This document shows positions 1-10,900 of a stretch of DNA of 64,000 bases, piece by piece. Source of the DNA: Macrosoma leucophasiata (taxonomy: Eukaryota; Arthropoda; Insecta; Lepidoptera; Hedylidae); the NCBI GenBank assembly GCA_036365455.1, contig JAWQUS010000022.1:3224001-3288000 (forward strand). Direction: 5' to 3'. Numbering within the stretch: position 1 is the stretch's first letter; every line of letters starts with the position of its first letter. A model generated the notes under the pieces. It did not search any database. It was not told where the DNA came from and was given only the letters and a program-made list of their open reading frames with translations. The position numbers were made by a program, and so were the translations under genes.

Positions 1-130
1 TAGTTCACAATACTATCGATAGACTATTACTATTGCAACAACACTATTATATAGACCAACAGACCAACGTTTGGCCACCTGATGGAAAGTGAAGATGTAG
101 CCGAAGATGAAGCACGTTGGTCTAGAAAGT
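1..130. repeat. Repeat fragment shared with 12.3 kb plus short LINE-like tail
   Basis: The first 50 bases (CGATAGACTATTACTATTGC) recur almost identically near 12322-12372. The part after 80 (CCACCTGATGGAAAGTG) resembles the LINE 3' region seen at 55310-55330. From 130 to about 570 I see no feature. Confidence 0.4.
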
Positions 131-571
131 ACTTATTAACTCTAGATTTAAAGACGCCCAGGTTGTAGTTATTTGGAAACAGAGAAGCCGGCAAAGTACT
201 CCATATCTGGCTGTACGCCTGATGCGCTTCGGTGTGTCCTTTTTGCTTCGCCCACGGGGTGTCTATTTATGTGGAACCTATCTATTTTTTGCCTTAATTA
301 CATTTTTTTACATTATTATTCGTTAAAAACGAGTTTTCTTACCATTAACTCGATTTCTCCATCGTTGTACGAAGTGGTCCCTTGAGCTCTGTCAGTCAGG
401 ACGCACATCTCCACACTACTATTCATGGAATTGATGCACACTCGTGACGTCACGGGGTAGTAGCAGGCGGACACCGACTTCTTTTTTGGCTGATCTGTTT
501 AATTTATATGAATGTGTAGCGGTCATGAAGCTTAAGTTAAGATGGAGCTAGCATTACATATAACAGCTACG

Positions 572-740
572 GGTGGTTGATCTCCAGTGATAGAGCTCGT
601 AAGCACCACCGCATTACCTAAGCTATCTGCTGCTAAATGGTAGTGTTCAGCTCTAGGTATTGTGTTCCGGTTGGATGGCAATGTATGGCCCCGTAATAAC
701 TGACACAGAGGCTTATCAACTTAGGTCTCAGTCACCACTC
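572..740 (+). repeat. Old diverged copy of the abundant poly(A) SINE (SINE-A)
   Basis: Aligns by eye with the 5' half of SINE-A (GAGCTC...CACCACCGCATTACCTAA, TGGTAGTGTTCAGC, GTGTTCCGGT) and lacks the 3' half. Confidence 0.7.
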
Positions 741-779
741 AAAATTACGAAATCAGTATTTTTTTAAACTACCGACCCG

Positions 780-1530
780 CCGTAAATTCACAGGGGTGCA
801 ATTTAATTTTTCAATCATCAATTTCTACCTATTCATCTTGGTAACGCCAGTTAATAAAACCCAATTAAGGACTTATGCGACACCTACACCTATATCCTTA
901 CACCTATCTATACATCCCTCTGTTTCCGCACATGCACTGCAACACCGACAGAGGGCGTGAGAAGAGCCCAGTCGTCTTCTAACCGCCGCACGCGCCGCTA
1001 TGCGTTGCTGAAACCGCCCGGGGACTTTGTGTCTTTGTGTACTAAATATTATTGAACATACCGCTAATTATTAACGTGAGCACGCTGTATTGTGCTCCTG
1101 TGCTCCGTATATCGCCCCGCTAATTGAACTCGTGTGAAAGTGAGTTCCCGAACGCGGGAAGAGTGATCCCGAAGGATTTGCGCGCGCCCCGGCTCGCTTA
1201 CGCGCCGTAGCTACGTCGCCTGTTCAGCCTGAGGTACGTGCATGTGTATCCTGTTTCTCTTCCCAGTTCAAACCCCGCGTACAGTCCACTTTTACATCAA
1301 AAATTTCATCTCATTACACGCGCGTGTTCACATCTTTTAAAAATGATAAATAATTGACCAATTATGTCAAGGGCCAAAAGGTTTAAATTGGAAAAGTAAG
1401 TATGGTGGTTAAGTTTTCTAATAATTTCTAATTTTTCGCGCAACTACCTATATTTAATTTTTTTCTTTCATAAAAACCTACGGACAATTACAAATACAAC
1501 AAAAAAGGAATTACCGAAATTGGTCCTGCC
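780..1530. other. No recognised gene; GC-rich island at about 900-1260
   Basis: The central part (CGCACGCGCCGC, CGCGCGCCCCGGCTCGC) is unusually GC-rich for this window and has no long reading frame. It could be a retrotransposon 5' UTR or a non-coding first exon; I cannot tell. Confidence 0.3.
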
Positions 1531-1537
1531 GTTTTGT

Positions 1538-1751
1538 CACAGTACAAATATGAACAGTATGGAAACTGCAAATGCACACTCAAATATGTGCATCGACGAG
1601 GCCCCTAAGTTGTTTTCGCGGTGCTGGAGTAGCGACTAGTATCGAGTCACTCGCTACTCGAGCGTCGATGCGCATATTGCGCATGTTTGTGTGAGTGTGC
1701 CGTTTCGAACGTTTTGTACGTAGTTTCCATACTGTTCATATTTGTACTGTA
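1538..1751. mobile_element. MITE E, ACAGTAC terminal inverted repeats
   Basis: About 29 bases (ACAGTACAAATATGAACAGT...) are repeated exactly in inverted orientation at the two ends. The flanks share GTTTTGT (1531-1537 and 1752-1758), a probable target duplication. Related copies lie at 30358-30523 and, partly, at 53592-53650 and 57645-57747. Confidence 0.8.
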
Positions 1752-1847
1752 GTTTTGTGCTTAGCAACCACATTTAGTGATTAATTTTTATTTAAGTATA
1801 TACCTAGATGTCTTTGATACTAACTATTGGTATTATTCCAGCAGGAC

Positions 1848-1946
1848 CTCTTCATCATTTGGCGTGAGTTGGAATCGGTGTAGAAGATGCCGTTGTTAGT
1901 TATGTTGGTCTTGAACACACTTACCACCTCCTTGCCCAGGTCTGTG
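1848..1946 (-). CDS. alpha-mannosidase exon (18th seen)
   Basis: Reads TDLGKEVVSVFKTN then NGIFYTDSNSRQMMKR, the family's conserved YTDSN block near the end of the beta-rich region. The acceptor is CCGTTGCAG. The donor is placed at AGAG|GTCCTG because the frame meets a stop soon after; this donor is weak, so the 3' border is the least certain of the set. The exon ends in phase 2, and the following exon is outside the window. Confidence 0.82.
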
Positions 1947-4900
1947 CTGCAACGGAAACTTAACTTCATGCCTGTATTCCCCGAAGAGGTAGGTTGAATA
2001 CATCTATCCAGGACACGGAATATAGGAAGCCTAATTTTTTAAATCAAACTTCGAGCACTGAATTTGTCCAATTATTTTTAATACTCACAAAATGTTATTT
2101 GTATAAATCGGACACTGTATAATCTACGTGAATATGAAACTAGATGGAATCGAAAAACTAGGACATGAAATGCGCAGAGGTCGGGTAATTCTAGGTGAAG
2201 GTAACTGAAGTAAGTGAATGGGTCGCGATGACGTCGAACCCCTTCAGTCGCTTTGATTAGTGGATGGGCTGAAAATGGACGGCAAATTGTATACAAACAT
2301 GGCCCTTATAAATTCACTAAGACAGGGTGGACAATGTTTCTTGTGGACGCGTTTGCTGTCTCGCAAATGGTAGGCGCGTACAGCATGTCGTTTAGGAAGC
2401 AATTAACAATGACATCATGGTATAACAGTTATCACGTATCTAAAGGCGTTAAAGGAGCACTTGCGGACACGAATTGAAGCTTTCGAAATGAGGACCTACA
2501 GACGCATGCTGGTTATTAGCTGGACAAACAAAGTTACAAACGAAGAAGTTATCTGTCGAGCTGGTCAGAAGCGCCAAATAATGCAAACAATCAAACAGAG
2601 AAAAGTTGGTTATTTAGGTCATATTATGCGACATGACAGATACCAACTGCTGCAACTTATAATGATGGGCAAAGTGGCTGGAAAAAGATCAGTAGGCCGA
2701 AGAAAAAAGTCGTGGCTACGCAATATTCGCGAGTGGACCAGCATCAACAGCGCCGCTGAACTATTTCGTCTCGCGAAGGACAGACGAAAGTTTTCCGAAT
2801 TGACAGCCAACCTTCATTAATTGGAGAGGCACTAAAAGAAGAAGGAGAAGCCTAAGGGAGCCCCTGCGGGTCTGAAGTATAAGATTTATCGTAGTTATAG
2901 ACTAGGATGGTTTCCTTACCCAACCGGCACGGGACCAATAATCCACTCCATCTCCAAGAACTCCTCCCCTCGGTACAGCCTTATGGTCTGCGTCACCCAG
3001 TCACTGAATCGTTGTCTGATCTCCTTAACCAAGGTTCCTCGAATAGTGTGATATGATGCTTTTTCTGTAATCTAAGCATTTTTTTATAGTATCCAGGCCC
3101 TAGTACCTTGTACCTCTGCATTACCTAATCAATCTGTCGTCAAATATTAGTGTTCAGCACTATCGTGTTCCCGTTAGATGGTAATGTATGACCCCGTATT
3201 AACTAACACAGGTCTCATTGGTGGCAACACATCTGCATTTTAAACACCAGTTTTTGTGTAGATATCTTTAGGCTGCAATCATCACTTAACATCTATGTGA
3301 ACTGCATGATTGTTTGCCACCTTCGTTACATAATAATGTCAAGCTGTCCTTCACTAAGTATTTCCACCTGAGTAGGGTTAACCCTAACGGCATGTTAAGA
3401 GAAAGGTGCAAAGGTCACTCAGAGAGCAATGGAAAGAGCTATGCTCGGAGTTTCTCTGCGAGATCCGAATCAGAAATGAGGAGATTCGCATAAGAACCAA
3501 AGTAACCGACATAGCTCACCGAATACCGAGACTCAAGTGGCAGTGGGTAGGGCACATAGCTCGAAAAACTGACGGCCGTTGGAGGCAGAAAAGCTCTTGA
3601 ATGGCGACCGTGTACCGGAAGACGAAGTGTAGGCAGGCCCCCCACAAGACAGACCGACGACCTGGTGAGGGTTGCCGGCAATCGCTGAATGGGGGCGGCC
3701 CAGGACCGTTCGTTGTAGCAATCTTTGGGGGGGGCCTTTGTCCAGCAGTGGACGTCTTTTGGCTGAAATGATAAAAGATACAAGTATAAATAGACTTACA
3801 GGGGTAGGCCTGTCTCTATCAGGTCTAAAGCTGTAACTCCCTGAATGCATCGTCTGCTGAGTCTGGCTGTAGAAGTAGAAGTTCTGCAGCACCATCACCT
3901 TCACCCCATCGACGTGCTGGATGGATTCCAGGAGTCCTGTGCTTTTGTCCACCGTCACCTTCAGATACTAGAAGGAGGAGTTACTTGAAAGTTTCGCCCA
4001 GTGGCCATATTGTATTTATTAATTTAAAAAATAGAAAGAAAATTTGATTTTGGGCGAGACTTTAACCTGAATAATTTCCAAATTGGTCGAATTCAGCTTG
4101 GCATTTTTATTACTACTCTCTTTTACCCCCCTAGTTCTTTATCATATTCATATTTATGTATATTTAATGTGCTTTATTTCGCTCCACGACTTTCCGATGT
4201 CTTTCGCTTCCGATAAAGCACGAAGCCCAAGACCGAACGACCAGGAGAAACACTAAACGTCCTTTGCCCCATCTAGGGGTTTTAGGACATAAGCAGTGCC
4301 GGATAAAGCCGGTGCGGGGCCCGTAGCAAATGTGACCATGGGGCCCTAGAGTTACATTGCCTTTTGAAATTTAGGATGTAAATAAAACAACATTTACGAA
4401 TCGAAACCAAATTTAGCGCTCCCTTTGAGAATAGCAAAGGTGTATTACATATTTGTGTTTTTTTTTTGGGCACAGGCACGGGGCCCCCAATGGCGCGGGG
4501 CCCGTAGCATTTGCTACTCCTGCTATATGGCTAATCCGGCACTGGACATAAGTTAAGTATGTTTTATGGCAACCGAATATCATATTCGCATATCATATTT
4601 ACTTAGCCCCACAAAATTTTTTGTAACGTCCACTTCATAAGGCGCCAGGAAAGCACTTGTATAGTTCAAAAGATGGCGTATGACCGCGCTGAATCGCACA
4701 TACGAAGTTTCCACACGAGTTGCCTTTGCCGGAAATTCCAGGGCCGTTACTATCTGACCGGAACATGATAGTATCTACTGAAAACTACCATTTTGCAGCA
4801 TGAAGATTAGGTAATGCGTCGCTTACACTTACGCCCGCGAACTCTCCGTTACTGGAGCACTACAACTAGTATCAGGTTTTTTTTTGTATATTTATTAAGT

Positions 4901-7900
4901 GTTGTCTGAGGGTGGGGCCAAAAATCTTAGGAATCAGCGTGCATGTATGAAGAGAATTATGAATGTAGATGAAGCACGGGCATTGTGTCAGGACCGGGAT
5001 ATCTGGCGCTCTACACTCTCTGCGTATCCTGCGAGGGATCTGGCGTGAAGATACATACACATATTTATTACTGTTTGGTTTGAATAACTGACCTCGTTGG
5101 TAATCAATGACACAAGCTCCTGATTCGTATCTGGATTAGTCTTCTGTTGTTTTATGAATGCGTTTTCTTCCTGCAATTAATATTCACGTATTTTTATGTC
5201 GGAAAACAAACATGCAGTTCACATGGCATGGATGGCAAGTGGCAAAGCTACTGCAGTTTATATATAACGTGTAAAATAATGAAAAAAATAATTTAAAGGG
5301 TGTCGAATCGGGGCGGCGAGAAGTAGAGATCCGTGACGTCAAAACAGGGCTGTTACTTAAAACTTTTCAGCAAAACCTAGACTTCGATTTTCTCCTAAAC
5401 TATAACCTTATCAATTGTCCAATTACTACTATATAAATCACCATGAAAATAATAGATATATCCTGTAATAGGTTGAGCAACTCTGAGACGTTATCATCCA
5501 CGAACAATAAGAAATCAATTGTCATATGTTTCTCGCTGCATGACGCGTTAAGATTTATTTCTTCTCTATTTTACACGTTTTATATATACTCAAAAAACAC
5601 CAGATTTAAACTTAACTAAAGAAAGAAGAAACAGAGAATTATTTCTTTCTTTCAAATGTACCGAGGGTCAAGTTGTTTTTCTTAGAGTTTCTTTTAAGTA
5701 AGTTTTGTTTATCTTAGTAGTGTGCATTTTTTATATTGCTTTTACGGTACCTTTCATCGGACAGTTGTTATTGTTACAATCTATTTTATTTTAAAGAAAA
5801 ATGGAAAGAAAAATTTGGGGTCGCTTTTACCCAATTATTAAGGGTAAAAGCGACTTCTTTACGATATTCAATAAACTGAAAAGTCTATTATATCGGTTGC
5901 CTAACTAGCATGATTGGTAATAGATGGCGCTACTGCTACCATAAAGCAAGGAATTAAATGTGAAGGAAAGATTTGACAAATCGGGCAGGACTTCAGTAGC
6001 TCAATTGGAAGACCGGCTGGACTAGATTCCCAGTAGGCCGCGAGTTCGAGTCTCGCCTGAAGTCAAATTTTTCTTTCCATTTTTCTTTAAAATAAAATAT
6101 ATTTCACAAGCATGTGTTAATGCGAAATAATATAAAAACAATTGTTACAATCTGTTTATAATTACCAACGGATCCCTAATAGTAGATATGTAGTAAGATG
6201 TATAACCCAATGGTGGTATATTCTCTGCTTCGAATACCAGCTCCTGAATAGCCAAAGAGTTCCGGCCTGGAAGGTTGATGACTGATGATGGAAGAGTCAC
6301 TAGCTGGTGTTCCACTTCTTCATCTGTAATATGATTAAAACGTTAAGTAAATGTTAAGTGGGTCTTATAACTTAAATGCCACTAACGAATAGCGAAACTC
6401 AGCATTTTATGTTCTAAGTAATTTCTAGTGCGATTGGCATAGATAGAGCAACACGGGCCACCGGCCGCGGCGGCCTGGAGGGGAGTAGCCATAGCGTTTA
6501 TTACCGATGCAAAACAGTCTGTCATTTTTTGCGGAGAGAAATACGTCACTCACATTACAAAAATCGTCTGTTACTACGAAACTCACACCTTGACTTTAAC
6601 AAAATGCATAAACAATTTCACGCACACATTCAAACATCTGGGCGACAGGCATAGGAACATTTGTTTTGTACTTTGACGGAGGGGAAAGCCTGCATATGGC
6701 TACTTCCCTCTGGTCCGCCGCGGCCGGTGGAACGTGTTGGTCTATGGCACAGAGCAACACGGGCCACCGGCCGCGGCGGCCTGGAGGCGAGTAGCCATAG
6801 CGTTTATTACCGATGCAAAACAGTATGTAATTTTTTGCGGGGGGCAATGCGTGCGACACACACGCACACTACAAAATCGTCTATTACTACGAAACTCACA
6901 CCTTGACGTTAACAAAATACAGAAACAATTTCACGCACACATTTAAACATCTGAGCGACAGGACCATTTGGGCTTGTACTTTGATAGAGGGGAAAGCCTG
7001 CATATGGCTACTCCCCTCCGGTGTTGCTCTATGGCTTATGGCGAGCACACCGCACTTCCCCAGGCCCCCGTCGTAGCTCTATGCAAGATACATTGATTGC
7101 TCTACTGTATGTAGACCACTGAATTGTGTACTACTGTCGCCGCCACAATATTAGAATACTCCTCGTATTCTTATATTGTGGCAGCGACTTGTAACTATAT
7201 TCACGGACGCTTTTAAAATGACAAAGCCAGAAATTATATAGAACTTTGACCCACTTGAAAACAGTTATTTACCAGCACGGCAAATACCTCTTTTTGCTGG
7301 GATTTAATCACTGACTACTTACACACACATTTAATCACTTTTAAACTTGTAGTTTGTGTGTAAACTTAAGACATGTCATGCATGGCACGGCCGCAGTAAT
7401 ACACGTTTGGTAAAGTACACACAGTAAGGCAAAAGACATGGTCCATACAGACTGGAAGTATAAAATCATTCTGATTTCTGCAAATCTTTACGTTGAGTAT
7501 AAATAAAGTATTTTATATTTAAAGAACAGTTCTTTGATATAAGTACCTAGGTTTGTTGTTGCTATTTTATTTAAGTACAATCGTTTTTCGGGTAGATCGA
7601 AAATCTATGACAGTAGTAATGTTGACCGATACCTACATTGTCAACGTTTCAATAGTAAAAACAGCGTTTTTAATTATTTAAAAATATTTTTTATATTAAT
7701 TACATATACGAAAATAATATGTTTGGATTAAAACTAACTTTGAGGGATTAAAACTTGAGTTAGAACGTTTTAAAGTACTTGATTGTTATTTTGAGTAACG
7801 CAATTGATTGCGATTCTAATTAGGAACAACCATATTCAAGACTTTTTTAACGTAATTATTAACCTCAAGTTATACAGAAAAAAGATTTATTAACTAAGAA

Positions 7901-10900
7901 TTCTATTTTCATAACATAGTTTTTCTTTAATTTACATTTCGTGTAAATGGTGGGTCACAATCTGTCATTGTCATTTGCACGTACCTACTACAACATTTTC
8001 TTAGACAAGCGGCAACGTATTGCCAACCCTGAACTATTTGACGCCTTTTTTGAAGAACCCCATATTGTATATATGTTTTCTACTGGTGGTAGAGCTCCAG
8101 TGACGGAGCTCGCGGGCGTAGGCACCACCGCATTACCTAATATACTTAAGCCGCTAAATGGTAGTGTTTAGCATTATCGTGTTCCGGTCAGGACCACCCG
8201 ACCGGAACACGATAGGACTGAACACTACCATTTAGCAAGTAATTTTGACGCTTTTTTTGAAGAATCCCATATTGTGGCACCGGCTCATGTTGTGCTCCCA
8301 TGTTGTCATTGTTTTCTGGTAGTGGTCATGATAAAAGTTTATTCTTACCGTTGTAATCTCGTATGGAATAGTGTAAAGCTATAGCCGGCAATCGAACATG
8401 GAAGTAGGACTTTACGCTCAGTGGATTATACACTAACAGCAGAATGGTCTCTTGTGTTTCTATGAACTGGAAGAGAAAAGATGAAACTGTAAATTAGTAA
8501 AAATTGAGCTCTGAGCAATCAGATCTTGAACACGGCACATGTAAAGTGGGATGATGATAATCCTCAGCCATTTGTAAGAATACAACACACAACATTAAAA
8601 AAAAACGTTAGTTAGTATACAAATTTTTCGTAAGCACTTTTTTGAATAATCGATTTTTATAGATTAAAGTTGTTCTCAAATTTCAGAGATCCTAATTAAC
8701 AATGAATTATTTTGGTTGAATGTGTTCGGGGTGAGGCTCATCGCCGGGTTTCACTAGATATAAGACATTGCAACAGTGTCCGGCAGACTCTACTACGGAT
8801 GACGCAAGAATACTGTGGCAATTACCTACATCAATTGTCGAGTTTTGGCGGAAACCTTGTAAGAGGCGTATGGTGCTCTTATTTTATTTCATTTTTTCTT
8901 GGTGTATTTTTAAGTTATATTGAATAAAGTTGGTGGCATTTTGTTTGATATAGGTTCATTACAGTGCCCGTGTATAGTGAAATAGAATAACAGTGCGAAA
9001 ACGACCTTTCAGGTTGCCTACAAAACTTCATTGTAAATGTTCTAGTAAAGTAGCCATCGCTTTACTTGAATAACTGACTGTTACTCACTTTACTGACATA
9101 CATACTTGATGAATAATTGACTCACTATATTATACTAACTTTTACGCTGCTTATATAAATACGAATACGAAATATCGTTTTACTTGACACTGGCAATATG
9201 CATAATAGCGATGCCATAAAAACAAAAAAAATCAATTGTCAATGAGCTAACGTAGTTTACTTAATTTTTTTAAAATAAAGAATGTAATTCATGCGAACGT
9301 ATAGAGCGTCATGGTCTTTGACCAAGCACTTTAAAAGTTTAAACGGATAATTAAAAAAAGTAACAATGAATTCATGACTACCAAATTGATTTCTTTTTTA
9401 CCTATTGCCGCGAGTTGCACGTAAATATAAAAAGAAACGAATTTATACACTTACCCTGCATTGACTCATGTTGAGTTGATGGCACATAACAAATTGTTGA
9501 ACATTTTTAGGTCTTCTACTGCCACCCCAAGATGGTGTTAGGATGCTGAAAAATTAATTTGAACTTACCAATTATAGTCCAGCCGCTTTACCACTAAGCT
9601 GTGGCACTTCGTTAGATTAGTGGTGAAGTCAGGTCATGTAAGATTTTAATGATGGAACAGATCAACATTTTTAACTTTTACATTTAAATGTCGCAAACTT
9701 TTTTTTAAAACAACTTAAAAAAAATACACTAAATAATCTTTTAATCAATTAATCACTTATTTAGATATGTTTACTTATCAAAAAAAGTTTAAGTGCGGTT
9801 ATCCTGAGGTTGCAAGTTCGATTCCTGCCCGAAGTCAATTTTTACATTCCAATTTTTATTTCATATTAAAATTTTCTTACATTATTCAAAGCTATATTGG
9901 GTCGCGCCCGTAGTATATCAGCCACGAGCTTGCGTCAGATTCAAATTTTGGATAGGAAGTTTGATGGGGTAACATCCCGTGTGATTATTCGATACGCTAC
10001 AGTAATTTTTTGTAGATATATTTGTTATCTTATATTTATCGTTATGTCATAAGAAGGGGGTTTGGACCATAGTCCGCCGCGCTGGTCCAGTGCGAGACGG
10101 CGGACGGTTTGCCGCGTTTGTCTATCAGCAGAGTGCACCACGAGCAGGTGAGGTAGAGTGTATGGAATCGACCTATCATCTCGCAGACTCAAGTCGATTC
10201 CACATACTCCTCATCATTCGCGAAAACACGGGTATCGTGGATGTAGGCCTTAAAGCAGCGAAGTTGAAGTGGGAGTGGGCGGGTCATGTTTGCAGAATGT
10301 CATCCGAAAAATGGGTAAAAATAGCCACATATTGGAAACCAGATACTCGGCGCTACAGAGGCAGACCTAGAAAACGCTGGCGAGACAATTAGGGTTTCTG
10401 CTCGAGACTTCTCGAACTCGAGACAACTCGAGAGTGTCGCCTTAATTCGAGACGAGAAATAAATAGCCGACTCTCGAGACTCTCGAGTTCCTGCGAACGC
10501 GAAATAAGGACTGAAGTCAGGCTCGCCATTTTAACGCTTTTACCAAAGAAAACGTCTCCCGCCCACTACAAAACCGTTCAGCGGACTTTTCACTATACCG
10601 CATGATGCGGGAGACTCCCGGAGAGACGGGCCACTGACGAACTAGCAGTTAGTCAGTCTCGTCGGTCGGTGAAACTCGTGCTGTGCACAGGCACGGCCGG
10701 CGTAGCCACATACATATGTGGCAACGTCGGCTTAAAGTAGTAAGTGCCTAAAAAAATTATAATTGAAAAGCTCTAATAGAAATGGATTAGTTCGATACCT
10801 GCAAAGCGTCCATAAAATAACTTTGAAAACTGATTCACAGGCTGCTTCAACCAGTTCAACCGCTAATAATGAAGATGAACAGCCTCCGAAATCAAAGAAA

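Noticed and set aside
2461..2820. A host gene with a 119-residue frame
   Set aside because: The residues are the common C-terminal tail of RTE-like reverse transcriptases; no upstream domain is present.
5990..6063. A functional tRNA gene
   Set aside because: The arms fit, but the anticodon loop is nine bases, and the block occurs in several SINE copies with target duplications, so it is a retroposon part.
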